A stretch of 64,000 nt of DNA from DATAVB01 sp040414495 (GTDB lineage: Bacteria > Actinomycetota > Actinomycetes > Mycobacteriales > QHCD01): assembly GCA_040414495.1 (NCBI GenBank), contig JBEDUI010000083.1:103004-167003 (forward strand), in the 5' to 3' direction. Position 1 is the stretch's first letter, and the number at the start of each line of letters is the position of its first letter. Below the pieces are notes generated by a model. That model saw nothing but the letters and a program-made list of their open reading frames with translations, had not been told where the DNA came from and made no database searches. Made by a program: the position numbers and the translations under genes. Positions 52,613 through 61,078 of the stretch are shown in pieces.

Positions 52613-53652
52613 CGCACAGCTTTTCCGTGCAGTGCCAGCGACACAACCCGGTCGATCACCTCGGCCAGCGGCAACCCCGCCGCCGCCATCATTCTCGGAT
52701 AACGGCTGTACGAGGTGAGGCCGGGTAGCGTATTAACCTCGTTAAGGACGACCGTTCCATCGTCCTTGAGGAACATGTCCACCCGTGACAGTCCGCTGCA
52801 TCCCAGGGCACGATAGATTGCCTTTGCTGCCTCCTGGATACGCGAGCGCGCCTCGGCCGAGATGTCGGCCGGAACGATGGGCGTCGAGTTTTCGGAACCG
52901 CTTTCGGGCGCACTCTCCTGATGGATTCTGAAGAAGCCATGAGATAGCGCTATTCGATCGACCTCGCCTGCGATCAGATCCGGACTGTCGCCCAACATGG
53001 CACATCCAACCTCGCTGCCGACGATCGCCTCTTCGATCAGCACCTTCGAGTCATACTGCTTGGCGGTTTCCACCGCACTCATCAGCTCTTCTTCCCGAGA
53101 TACCTTGCTGACACCGAAGGATGACCCCGAACGAGCCGGCTTGACAAAGACCGGATAGGTGAGCCGGTCGGTATCAATATCTTCCTTGGCCGTGACGGTC
53201 CAGAAATTCGGCGTAGCGATTCCCGCGCTTCGGGCGACAACGTACGCAAGAGATTTGTCCATACACAGAGCAGAACTTTGGACATCGCAACCCACGTACG
53301 GGATGCCGGAGAGCTCCAGCAAGCCCTGCATCGCGCCATCCTCGCCGAGTTTGCCGTGCAGCACAGGCAACACGATGTCCAACCTGATGGTTTCGTATTT
53401 CCCGTCCTCCAGCACAAGCAGCCCGCGGACGCTACGGTCCGGTGCCAGCACAGCCGGACGACAACTGCCGTTCTCCCAATCTGTGTCCGGGCCATCGCAC
53501 AGATTCCACACGCCGCTCTTCGTAATCCCGATGTAGAACGGCTCATACTTTTCGAGGTCGAGATTTCTGGCGACCTCGCGGGCGGATTTGACCGAGACGG
53601 GATGTTCTTCCGAACAGCCGCCGAATACGATACCGATCTTGACTCTATCCAT
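52609..53652 (-). CDS. vanA: D-alanine--(R)-lactate ligase, VanA type
   Basis: 347 aa ATP-grasp ligase. The omega-loop reads GEVDRIALSHGFFRIHQE, with the histidine (in RIHQE) that favours lactate over D-Ala. Other signatures are VKPARSGSSFGVSKV and VLNEVNTLPGLTSYSRYPRM. It closely follows the VanA/VanB group and not the house-keeping Ddl. Its ATG overlaps the vanH stop. It makes D-Ala-D-Lac, which lowers binding of vancomycin-type glycopeptides. Confidence 0.95.
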   Translation of the reverse strand: MDRVKIGIVFGGCSEEHPVSVKSAREVARNLDLEKYEPFYIGITKSGVWNLCDGPDTDWENGSCRPAVLAPDRSVRGLLVLEDGKYETIRLDIVLPVLHGKLGEDGAMQGLLELSGIPYVGCDVQSSALCMDKSLAYVVARSAGIATPNFWTVTAKEDIDTDRLTYPVFVKPARSGSSFGVSKVSREEELMSAVETAKQYDSKVLIEEAIVGSEVGCAMLGDSPDLIAGEVDRIALSHGFFRIHQESAPESGSENSTPIVPADISAEARSRIQEAAKAIYRALGCSGLSRVDMFLKDDGTVVLNEVNTLPGLTSYSRYPRMMAAAGLPLAEVIDRVVSLALHGKAVR

Positions 53653-54661
53653 GGTGATTTCTGCTTTCGAATCTCAGGCAGTTGGCAATGGAATTTTCAA
53701 CGGTGTCGTGCAAGGCGTGCTCGGTGTAATAGGCCGTATGCGGACTGATAAGCACGTTCGGCAGTTCTTGCAGCCGCAGCAGCGGTTTGCTCTCAATGGG
53801 CTTAGCTCTGCAATCGGCGTAGAAAATTCCTTCCTCTCCTTCAAGGACATCCAACGCCGCACCGCCCAGCCGACCGCTTTCCAATACTGAAAGAAGAGCG
53901 TCAGTGTCCAGAAGCGAACCGCGCCCAGTATTGACGATGAACGCGCCGTCCTTCATCTGCTCGATACGGTGGCGATTGAGGAGATGGTGCGTCTGCGCGT
54001 TCAGTGGCGTGTGGAGCGTTACGACGTCGCTACGCTGCAGCAGTTCATCGAGAGGAACGTAATCGGCCGAGGTCTTGGGACGCTGGTCATAGGCTAAGAT
54101 GCGGCAACCAAAACCCTGCAGCCGGTCAATGACGGCTGAGCCGATGCGCCCTGTCCCCACGACCCCGACGGTCATGTCGCGTAGTTCTTTCCCGCGCACA
54201 TCGGTCAATCTGTAATCGTGAATATCTGCACGCCTGATGATGGTTTTTGCATTCCGTACCGCCATCAGCATCACCATCAGCGTGTAGTCGGCCACGCTGT
54301 CGGGCGAATAGACGACGTTTTCCACGGAGATGCCGATGCTCTGCGCGTATTTCAGATCGATGTGGTTGAACCCGATGCTTCTGGTCGAGATGTACGCAAC
54401 GCCAACTTGGCTCAGTGCAAGAAGAGTGGAGTTCGCGATTTGTGTTTTGTGGCCCACGCTGATGCATCGGTTTCCGCGCGCCAGCTCGATGTTGGCGTCA
54501 GATGCCGCCCCCTCCGTGATGGTTGGCATAACACCAAAGCGAGGGGCCATCGCGCGAAACAAGACGGCCTCATCGTGCTCGCACCCATAAATTGTCATTC
54601 CCATTTTCGGGACGGCGCCATCTGCGTCACGGTGGCCCGAGGATGCCAGGATATTGGTCAC
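53645..54661 (-). CDS. vanH: D-lactate dehydrogenase VanH
   Basis: 338 aa D-2-hydroxyacid dehydrogenase. The NAD-binding motif is VGVVGTGRIGSAVIDRLQGF. The catalytic Arg, Glu and His are in FIVNTGRGSLLDT, LDVLEGEEG and SPHTAYYTE. It reduces pyruvate to D-lactate for VanA. GTG 54661 overlaps the vanY stop (GTGA) and has AAGGA 7 nt upstream. An internal ATG at 54604 would match enterococcal VanH better in length. Confidence 0.95.
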   Translation of the reverse strand: MTNILASSGHRDADGAVPKMGMTIYGCEHDEAVLFRAMAPRFGVMPTITEGAASDANIELARGNRCISVGHKTQIANSTLLALSQVGVAYISTRSIGFNHIDLKYAQSIGISVENVVYSPDSVADYTLMVMLMAVRNAKTIIRRADIHDYRLTDVRGKELRDMTVGVVGTGRIGSAVIDRLQGFGCRILAYDQRPKTSADYVPLDELLQRSDVVTLHTPLNAQTHHLLNRHRIEQMKDGAFIVNTGRGSLLDTDALLSVLESGRLGGAALDVLEGEEGIFYADCRAKPIESKPLLRLQELPNVLISPHTAYYTEHALHDTVENSIANCLRFESRNHHG

Positions 54662-55161
54662 CGCTGCATCCTTGGATCGTGCGTAGGGTCGGCGTACATA
54701 GGCGGGCAGCCGTGCTCGATTGCTTCCGGGCGCAGTTCGTAGTGCCAAGGTTCGTTGCGGTAGATCTGGCACAGCCCGTACTCGGCGCCATGTTCGGACA
54801 GCCACGCGGTGGCCTGGGACGGTCCAATGTCGACCGCGTCCCCCGAGACGTGAGCGGACGCCTCAGCAGTGGCCACCCATCGGGCTGCTTCCGTGGCTGA
54901 GCCGTACTTCGAAATTGCCTCATTGAGTAGTTGTTCCTGGCGCTCCGGGGAACGCCAGCCGCTGTTGACGTGGAACTCGACGCCGTCGCCGGCGGCATCA
55001 CTCGCGGCTTTGCGTAGGGCGCTGAGCAGGTCGGTGTCGAGGTTGGCCACGGCCGGAACGTCGTCGAAGACCGTGATGGCGCCATTTCCACTGTGGTCGG
55101 TCGACGACGCCAGCGGGCGGCTGTGGCGGGCCGCTGTTCGTGCTGGTTCGCTGTAAATCAT
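54658..55161 (-). CDS. vanY: D-Ala-D-Ala carboxypeptidase, VanY type (M15B)
   Basis: 167 aa metallopeptidase. Zinc ligands are in ASAHVSGDAVDIG (His, Asp) and NEPWHYEL (His), preceded by HVNSGWRSPERQEQL. It removes the last D-Ala from pentapeptide precursors, supporting VanX. An in-frame stop lies four codons before ATG 55161, so there is no room for a signal peptide or membrane anchor. First gene of vanYHAX. Confidence 0.9.
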   Translation of the reverse strand: MIYSEPARTAARHSRPLASSTDHSGNGAITVFDDVPAVANLDTDLLSALRKAASDAAGDGVEFHVNSGWRSPERQEQLLNEAISKYGSATEAARWVATAEASAHVSGDAVDIGPSQATAWLSEHGAEYGLCQIYRNEPWHYELRPEAIEHGCPPMYADPTHDPRMQR

Positions 55162-55280
55162 GCCGCTCAGTCAAAACAGCGCGGTGTTGCCAGCACGTAT
55201 CCGATTTTCGATATGCCGACGATAGGTTCCGCCTCGAAACATCCTGGGCACGCGCGTCTTAGTCCAGGCCGAATTCTCGA
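55162..55280. other. Probable van promoter region
   Basis: 119 bp between the antitoxin stop and vanY. AT-richer than its surroundings (TCGATATGCC, ATTTTCG). It should contain the van promoter, but I could not fix -35/-10 boxes or a VanR site. Confidence 0.4.
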
Positions 55281-55502
55281 CTAACCTGCCCGGTCGGCCT
55301 CAACGATGCCCGCCGCCGAACCACTGGCGCGTTCGGCACGCTGCGCAGCTCGGTGCAGCACCTCCGCAACGGTCGGTCGGGCAACCTCCCGATTGACCAG
55401 ATCGAGTAGGTCCGCATTGCGCGACTGACCACGAGCAGCCGCCCGCGCCGTGAGCTCGCGACGGGTTCGCTCCGGTACGTCCGTGATCTGCAGCGACGAC
55501 AT
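55281..55502 (-). CDS. FitA/VapB-like ribbon-helix-helix antitoxin without partner
   Basis: 73 aa. MSSLQITDVPERTRRELTAR is the typical start of an RHH antitoxin strand and helix. RGQSRNADLLDLVNREVARP completes the DNA-binding part, and the C-terminal tail would bind a PIN toxin. ATG 55502 begins the domain; the longer frame to 55685 is unlike the family. No PIN-domain gene follows: the next 119 bp are non-coding and then vanY starts. Confidence 0.75.
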   Translation of the reverse strand: MSSLQITDVPERTRRELTARAAARGQSRNADLLDLVNREVARPTVAEVLHRAAQRAERASGSAAGIVEADRAG

Positions 55503-55733
55503 GCATACGTAACACTCCGCCTCGAGACAAAACGCATGCCCAACAGGGTCGGGTCTCAGTGTCCGTGGCAACGGGACCACTTCTGACTTGGCGGGTCCGA
55601 CCTGAGGAACGACCGTCAGCCAAGCGAAATCCGGGCCGGCAACCGTCACCAACCCGGCGTACCTCGCAGAACTCTCAAACACCACATGACCGGCGAAAAC
55701 TAGGCTAAGCTCACCGACGACAAAGGGGTGCTC

Positions 55734-56750
55734 ATGAAGCGAACCGTGCTCGCCGCGCTCTGCGCCGCGCTGGCCAGTCTGGCCGCTGTAACCGTCTCGA
55801 CGTCAGCCGCCTCCGCCGCCACGGCGGTCACATTCACAACGCAGCGGATTATTGGCCCGCCGCCACCGAAATCGGGGATCGACCAGAACGTCGTCGCGCT
55901 CGGCACCGCGCAGCTGAAAATGGCCGCGCACCAGACCACCTACGTGGTCTCGTCCTTGCGCGCGAAGGCGGCCACCGTGCGGACGCTCGTGGACAACGAA
56001 CTGCGTTGCCAGTGGCCGGGCGGCAGTAAAAACATGGTGATGGGCCAGAACATCCTTGCGGGCACCGGTAAGAATCCACAGTGGGAAGACACTTGGATCG
56101 TCACCAAGTTCCTGGTGCACCCCGCCAAACCCACGACGGTCACCTGCACGACGTACGCGAGGGTCGCCTCGCTCACCACGCAGCGATCTGCGGTACGGAT
56201 CGCGGGTGGCTCGTTGCGGTTCGCCAACAAATCGGTCAAGAATGCGGCGAACGGCAAGCCGTTCAGTTACGAGATCCCCCACGGCGACCTGCCAGTGGAC
56301 TCAAAACACCATGTGCGGCAGCCCGCGTTGCCGATCACCAAAGCATCGGCCGGGCTCCACGAGCTCAACGTCTTCGGCGACGTCGACTACCAGGTGTGCC
56401 AGCGCAACACCACGTGCAACAAGAGCGCTTCCTCGACTGCCCGGTTCACGTTGATCGTCAACCAGTGGAATTCGACGGGAAAGAAGATCTGTCAAACGAG
56501 CGCGTCGACGAGCATCGTCAAGACGGTCTCGTACGGGGTGCACCACGCCGTAGTGCCGTTGTACAAACCGCACTTCACAGTAAAGAAAGCACGGGGTTGC
56601 GCCGCGGTCTTCAACGCCTATGTGCGGGTGGACTGGCTGCGCGGCAACAAGGGCGCGGTGCAAGGCACAGCGGTCGGCCTGCCCGACCGGCGCGGTTCCG
56701 CCGCGAAGCACCGCTCGGCGATGAGCCACCTCTATATCGTTCCGACGTGA
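55734..56750 (+). CDS. Secreted protein of unknown function
   Basis: 338 aa. Sec signal peptide (about residues 1-29, cleavage after SAASA). The mature protein is beta-rich with many Thr/Val and about six cysteines (LRCQWPGG, TVTCTTYA, DYQVCQRNTTCNKS, KKICQTS, RGCAAVF) that may form disulfides. No family recognised. ATG 55734 follows AAAGGGG. A strand of it can be read on the other side, but the signal peptide supports this frame. Confidence 0.75.
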   Translation: MKRTVLAALCAALASLAAVTVSTSAASAATAVTFTTQRIIGPPPPKSGIDQNVVALGTAQLKMAAHQTTYVVSSLRAKAATVRTLVDNELRCQWPGGSKNMVMGQNILAGTGKNPQWEDTWIVTKFLVHPAKPTTVTCTTYARVASLTTQRSAVRIAGGSLRFANKSVKNAANGKPFSYEIPHGDLPVDSKHHVRQPALPITKASAGLHELNVFGDVDYQVCQRNTTCNKSASSTARFTLIVNQWNSTGKKICQTSASTSIVKTVSYGVHHAVVPLYKPHFTVKKARGCAAVFNAYVRVDWLRGNKGAVQGTAVGLPDRRGSAAKHRSAMSHLYIVPT

Positions 56751-56846
56751 TCTGACCCCGGCCCGTATTACGGCTACCCCGCGCCCGCCGGCAGCCCCGT
56801 TGACCAGGACCGGTGGTGTGTTCCGCCGGTTTCTCGACGGTTTTCG

Positions 56847-57006
56847 GTACCGCTGAGTCGTTCTGGCGTTAGGTAGCGCTGAGTTCGTTCGGGCTTTCTG
56901 CACCGCTAAGGTCGCTCGGTTTTCGGTACCGCTGATCTCGTGCGGGCTTGCCGTACCGCTGATCTCGTGCGGGCTTGCGGTACCGCTGATCTCGTGCGGG
57001 CCTTGA
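56847..57006. repeat. 26/27-bp tandem repeat, six copies
   Basis: Units start at 56847, 56873, 56900, 56926, 56953 and 56980. The last three are almost identical (GTACCGCTGATCTCGTGCGG), while the first three are diverged. Head-to-tail without spacers, so not a CRISPR array. Downstream of the secreted protein gene. Confidence 0.85.
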
Positions 57007-57082
57007 ATCCCGACCCTGTACTGCGACCCAGGCGCCGCGTCCCTCATTGCAGCGAACGGGACACCAGTGCGGTTTCCAGCCG

Positions 57083-57230
57083 CCCAAACAACCCTGACGT
57101 CACGCTCGCTGCAGTCACGCCAATTACCCAACCGCCCACACCACCCTCACGTCACGCTCGCTGCAGTCACGCCAATTACCCAACCGCCCACTCCACCCAG
57201 GTCCGCTTCGCTGCAGTCAGCGCCGCAACA
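57083..57230. repeat. 52-bp tandem repeat, about 2.7 copies
   Basis: GTCACGCTCGCTGCAGTCACG recurs at 57099 and 57151 with the following CCAATTACCCAACCGCCCAC in both. A diverged third copy begins near 57201. The unit and its left flank resemble 24499-24560. Confidence 0.8.
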
Positions 57231-57456
57231 GTCCGGCCGCGGGGACATCGGCCCGGCCCAGAAGAAGGTCGGCGTGCTCGAAGTCGACTGGTCGGGGCCG
57301 CTACCCGACTCAATCGACCTGCTGCAGGCGTTCGCCGGGGTGGACGACGCCGCACCCGTGATTGGTGACGATTTCTTAAATGCGCAACTGATTCATACGA
57401 TGTCACCAAGATTTAGAAATCTCGATTAATAGTCGGTATCTCAGCGTTGGATCGCG

Positions 57457-57693
57457 TTGTCCGGGACAAGGCGGGCGACGTCGTCATCGACGCGACAAGC
57501 TACGCAGCGCGCGAGTTTCCCCGTCCATATCAGGACCTTTGGCACTACCCGAGTGATCGACGTTGGCGAGTCTCGAATTGTGATGTTGTGCTCTGGGCTC
57601 AATGAGGACGAGGATTGCTGTACGTGCCGGCATTGCCGTACGGATATCGATACCCGCCGCCGGCATGAGATCGAGTGGTGGCGATGGTCATGA
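57457..57693 (+). CDS. Small cysteine-rich protein upstream of acs
   Basis: 78 aa from a TTG at 57457, or about 44 aa from an internal GTG. The C-terminal half reads IDVGESRIVMLCSGLNEDED, then CCTCRHCRTDIDTRRRHEIE, with a CxCxxC cluster. Its TGA overlaps the ATG of the next gene (ATGA), which argues it is translated. No family recognised, and the opposite strand is also open, so confidence is modest. Confidence 0.4.
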   Translation: MSGTRRATSSSTRQATQRASFPVHIRTFGTTRVIDVGESRIVMLCSGLNEDEDCCTCRHCRTDIDTRRRHEIEWWRWS

Positions 57694-58001
57694 CGCAGCA
57701 ATATCTGGCCGGGGAACTGTCGGTGCTGCTGTCGAGCGTCGGTCCGCATCAGCCCGGCGCACGCCAGCTGGCCCGGCTGCGACGTCAGGCAGAGTCCTCG
57801 CCACCGGACAAACTCTCTGTTGTTACGGTCCGCGCGCTACGCCTGATTGACACATTGTGTTGGTCTGCGCTGTCCCGCGGCGACGTTGCGGGCTTCCGCA
57901 GCTTGGCTGAGCTTTCTTCCAGGTTGGATGAGTTCGGTGTGTGCTCCGGACTACTCGATGATTTTTCGGATCGGAGGTCAAACGATGACAGCGAGCCATG
58001 A
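57690..58001 (+). CDS. Small helical protein coupled to acs
   Basis: 103 aa, mostly helical. MTQQYLAGELSVLLSSV, then QLARLRRQAE, VTVRALRLIDTLCWSALSRG and FGVCSGLLDDF. I recall similar short proteins beside other actinomycete genes, but no function. Its 3' end overlaps acs by 17 bp, and its start overlaps the upstream cysteine-rich frame. No strong ribosome site, so translation may depend on that upstream frame. Confidence 0.6.
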   Translation: MTQQYLAGELSVLLSSVGPHQPGARQLARLRRQAESSPPDKLSVVTVRALRLIDTLCWSALSRGDVAGFRSLAELSSRLDEFGVCSGLLDDFSDRRSNDDSEP

Positions 58002-60099
58002 GGCGCAGGTCTCTGAAGCCCAGATCGCGGTCCATTGGCGCGAGGAGGAGTACTACCGGCCACCGGCGAAGTTCATCTCGCAGGCGAATGCGTCCGACCC
58101 GGCCATTCTCGAGCGGTTCAGCGAGGAACGCTTCCCCGATTGTTTTAAGGAGTACGCCGACCTGCTCAGCTGGGATGCGTACTGGCACACGACGCTCGAC
58201 ACCAGCAACCCGCCATTCTGGAAGTGGTTCGTCGGCGGCCGTCTCAACGCCTGCTACAACTGCGTCGACCGACATCTGGCCGAGGACCGCAACAAGGCCG
58301 CATTTATCTGGGTTCCTGAGCCAGAGGCGGAACCGACCCAGGCGATCACGTACCAAGAGCTTTATCGACAGGTCAACGAATTCGCCGCGCTGCTGCGTGG
58401 TTTCTGCGATCTGCAGACCGGTGACCGCGCCACGTTCCATTTGCCGATGGTTGCCGAACTGCCGGTATCAATGCTGGCATGCGCCCGGCTCGGCATCATC
58501 CACTCCGAGGTATTCGGCGGATTCAGCGGGGTCGCGTGCGGCGACCGGATCGCCGACTCGCAAAGCCGCGTCCTCATCACGATTGACGGCTATTACCGCA
58601 ACGGCGAGCTGATCGACCATAAAGTCAAGGCCGACGAAGCGATCGAGGCAGCCCGTAAATACGGTCACGAGATCGAGAAAGTGCTGGTGTGGCGCCGGAA
58701 TCCGGGGCAGTACGCGTCCAAGAGCCCCATGGTGCCTGGCCGCGACTACTTCGTAGACGAGGTGATCAGCGAGTTCCGCGGACGGGTCGTCGACCCGGTG
58801 TCAATGCCCGCCGAGGCGCCGCTGTTCCTGATGTACACCAGCGGCACAACGGGACGCCCCAAGGGCTGCCAGCACAGCACCGGCGGCTACCTCGCCTACG
58901 TGGCCGGCACTTCCAAGTACTACCAGGACATTCATCCCGAGGACACGTACTGGTGCGCCGCCGATATCGGATGGATCACCGGGCACTCCTACATCGTGTA
59001 CGGTCCGCTCGCCCTCGGCACGACCAGCGTGATGTACGAGGGCGTGCCCACCTATCCCGATGCCGGTCGGTTGTGGCGAATCGCCGAGCGGCTCGGGGTG
59101 ACGATATTCCACACCGCGCCGACCACAATTCGGATGCTGCGCAAACTCGGCCCCACCGAACCACCCAAATACGACTACCATTTCAAGACGATGACGACGG
59201 TCGGCGAACCGATCGAGCCCGAGGTATGGCGCTGGTACCACGAAGTCGTCGGAAAGCGCGAGGCGTGCATCACCGACACCTGGTGGCAGACCGAAAACGG
59301 CGGCTTCCTCGGCAGTACTCTCCCCGCACTACAGCCGATGAAACCCGGCAGCTGCGGGCCTGGCGTGCTCGGCATTTACCCGGTGATCTATGACGAAGAG
59401 GGCGAGGTCGTCGAAGCCGGCAGCGGCAAGGCGGGCAATATCTGCATCCGCAACCCGTGGCCGGGCATTTTCCAGAATATCTGGGGACAGCCGGAGCGCT
59501 TCATCTCGATCTATTACGAGAAGTACTGCCGGGACAGCAAAAGCAAGGACTGGCGGGACTGGCCGTACTTCGCCGGCGACGGCGCCGTACAGGCCGCGGA
59601 CGGGTACTTCCGCATCCTCGGCCGTGTCGACGACGTCATCAATGTGGCCGGCCACCGGCTCGGTACCAAGGAACTCGAGTCAGCTTGCCTCACCGTCGAC
59701 GAAATCGCCGAAGCGGCCGCCGTGCCGGTCATGGACGAGCTACGCGGGCGAGCGGTCGAGATGTACGTCTCGCTCAAACCCGGGCTATCGCCGAGTAAGG
59801 AGATCGAAGAGAAGGTCAGCGCGGCGATCGACCGCGAGATCGGAAAGATCGCGCGTCCGAAGAATGTCTGGATCGTTACCGACATGCCCAAGACGCGATC
59901 CGGAAAGATCATGCGCCGGGTCATCGCCGGTATCTCCAACTTCGCTGACGTCGGGGATATCTCCACACTGGCCAACCCCGACATCGTCGACGACATCCGC
60001 CACCACGTGCAGAGCCAGAAGGTGGAGCGCGGCGAGCAACCACGCCAGCTGAGTCCGGAGGAAATGGAGGAGATAAAGAGGTACGGCCAAGCCGAGTGA
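57985..60099 (+). CDS. acs: Acetyl-CoA synthetase (AMP-forming)
   Basis: 704 aa. ATP/AMP motif MYTSGTTGRPKG (about residues 283-294), the acyl-pocket stretch DTWWQTENGG (about 432), the hinge GRVDDVINVAGHRLG and the C-terminal KTRSGKIMRR with the regulatory lysine (K641). It activates acetate (possibly propionate) to the CoA thioester. The tail after the lysine is about 60 residues, including NPDIVDDIRHHV. ATG 57985 has GGAGGT upstream. An acetyltransferase able to modify the lysine is not seen nearby. Confidence 0.93.
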   Translation: MTASHEAQVSEAQIAVHWREEEYYRPPAKFISQANASDPAILERFSEERFPDCFKEYADLLSWDAYWHTTLDTSNPPFWKWFVGGRLNACYNCVDRHLAEDRNKAAFIWVPEPEAEPTQAITYQELYRQVNEFAALLRGFCDLQTGDRATFHLPMVAELPVSMLACARLGIIHSEVFGGFSGVACGDRIADSQSRVLITIDGYYRNGELIDHKVKADEAIEAARKYGHEIEKVLVWRRNPGQYASKSPMVPGRDYFVDEVISEFRGRVVDPVSMPAEAPLFLMYTSGTTGRPKGCQHSTGGYLAYVAGTSKYYQDIHPEDTYWCAADIGWITGHSYIVYGPLALGTTSVMYEGVPTYPDAGRLWRIAERLGVTIFHTAPTTIRMLRKLGPTEPPKYDYHFKTMTTVGEPIEPEVWRWYHEVVGKREACITDTWWQTENGGFLGSTLPALQPMKPGSCGPGVLGIYPVIYDEEGEVVEAGSGKAGNICIRNPWPGIFQNIWGQPERFISIYYEKYCRDSKSKDWRDWPYFAGDGAVQAADGYFRILGRVDDVINVAGHRLGTKELESACLTVDEIAEAAAVPVMDELRGRAVEMYVSLKPGLSPSKEIEEKVSAAIDREIGKIARPKNVWIVTDMPKTRSGKIMRRVIAGISNFADVGDISTLANPDIVDDIRHHVQSQKVERGEQPRQLSPEEMEEIKRYGQAE

Positions 60100-60570
60100 G
60101 CTAACTACGGCATTCCAGCGTGGCGCGGCGGAGTCGTATGCGGTATCGACTTCGCCAGGCCAGCCAGCCAATGCTCCACAAGCCGTAGCCGTGGAGTTCC
60201 GGCTGGGACGCGCGAATCGGGCCCTACGCAGACAGCATGCGCTTAGTTACAACCGCTGGGCCAGCACAGGTCCTCTTCCGCTGGGAAAGGGCCTCTGATC
60301 TGCCGCGCGTTCGCACCCGGCTCCGAAGCTCGCCCGGTAAGTCTTGATTCAACGCTTCGTTCGAGCAGGACCGGCATCGGATGGGCCGAAGAATTCCTGT
60401 CACCGTGCACCAATCGGTACGCGGTCGACCTATGCGCGGCGCGGGACGACAGCAGCTAATAACCACAGTTTGTCGCGGCGGCCTGTCGTAGCAGTTGTCC
60501 GGTTGCTTGAGCGGCTGTCATAGTGTGTCCGGGCTCATCCGAGGCCCGAGATCGCTGGAGGTAGGTCGGT
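60100..60570. other. Intergenic region after acs
   Basis: 471 bp. No supportable gene and no strong terminator seen. A TAGTGT-like -10 at about 60520 and GGAGGTAGG just before 60571 serve the next gene. Confidence 0.45.
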
Positions 60571-60987
60571 ATGCACAATCGCCCTTGGCTGCGCACGACG
60601 CTACTCGTTGGTGCGGTGTCGGTCGCCGCGATCATGGCTGCGCCTTTGGCCGGGAACGCCTCCGGTGATCACACGTCGGATAGCGAGTCGCCTCCGGTTG
60701 GTTCCTTCCGGCTCGTCAGCAACCCGAACAGTGACTTCGCATACGCGGTGCAGTATCAAGCGTGGTACCGACCGGACACGATCCCAGCGGCGCGCGCGTT
60801 TGTCGCCAAAGCCATCCAGCGGCTGCGCGAAGGCGACTCCGTGACATTGTCCGGGATACATCCCCGGCAAGCGGGGCACATGCTGCCCTATCTGCTGGAG
60901 CTGCAGGAGCGGATCGGCACTAAGCCCGGGCCCGTGCCACCGGGCACGCTGCCACCGCCGCATCCGTCGGCCAAACCCGGACGTTAA
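60571..60987 (+). CDS. Secreted protein, first half of a duplicated-domain gene (probably frameshifted)
   Basis: 138 aa with signal peptide (about residues 1-31, cleavage near GNASG), then a domain of about 75 residues: YQAWYRPDTIPAARAFVAKA, LREGDSVTLSGIHPRQ, YLLELQERIGTKPGP. It ends soon after a proline-rich PPGTLPPPHP linker. The next frame carries a second copy of the same domain, so the two frames are probably one gene split by a single-base change at about 60950-60985. Behind GGAGGTAGG. Confidence 0.6.
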   Translation: MHNRPWLRTTLLVGAVSVAAIMAAPLAGNASGDHTSDSESPPVGSFRLVSNPNSDFAYAVQYQAWYRPDTIPAARAFVAKAIQRLREGDSVTLSGIHPRQAGHMLPYLLELQERIGTKPGPVPPGTLPPPHPSAKPGR

Positions 60988-61078
60988 CTGCTCCTACGTC
61001 ACCTTCGCCCAGGCGGCGGTCGCCGAGACGTGGCTGCACCCATCACAACTGTCGGCGGCCCGTGCCAGCGTTTCCGCG

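Larger units (their letters stand above)
56751..57456. other. Repeat-rich intergenic region
   Basis: About 700 bp holding two tandem repeat arrays (listed). The end, about 57240-57429, is an open plus-strand stretch (KKVGVLEVDWSGPLPDSIDL) with no recognisable family or start, possibly a gene remnant. Confidence 0.5.

Noticed and set aside
56847..57006. Possible CRISPR array
   Set aside because: Units are head-to-tail without unique spacers, and no cas gene is present.
57067..57429. Possible 120-aa protein ending at 57429
   Set aside because: Its first half is encoded by the 52-bp tandem repeat. The rest has no recognisable domain or start, so it is recorded only as a possible remnant.
60224..60466. 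Minus-strand frame after acs
   Set aside because: Arg/Cys-rich, no ribosome site and no similarity I recognise.
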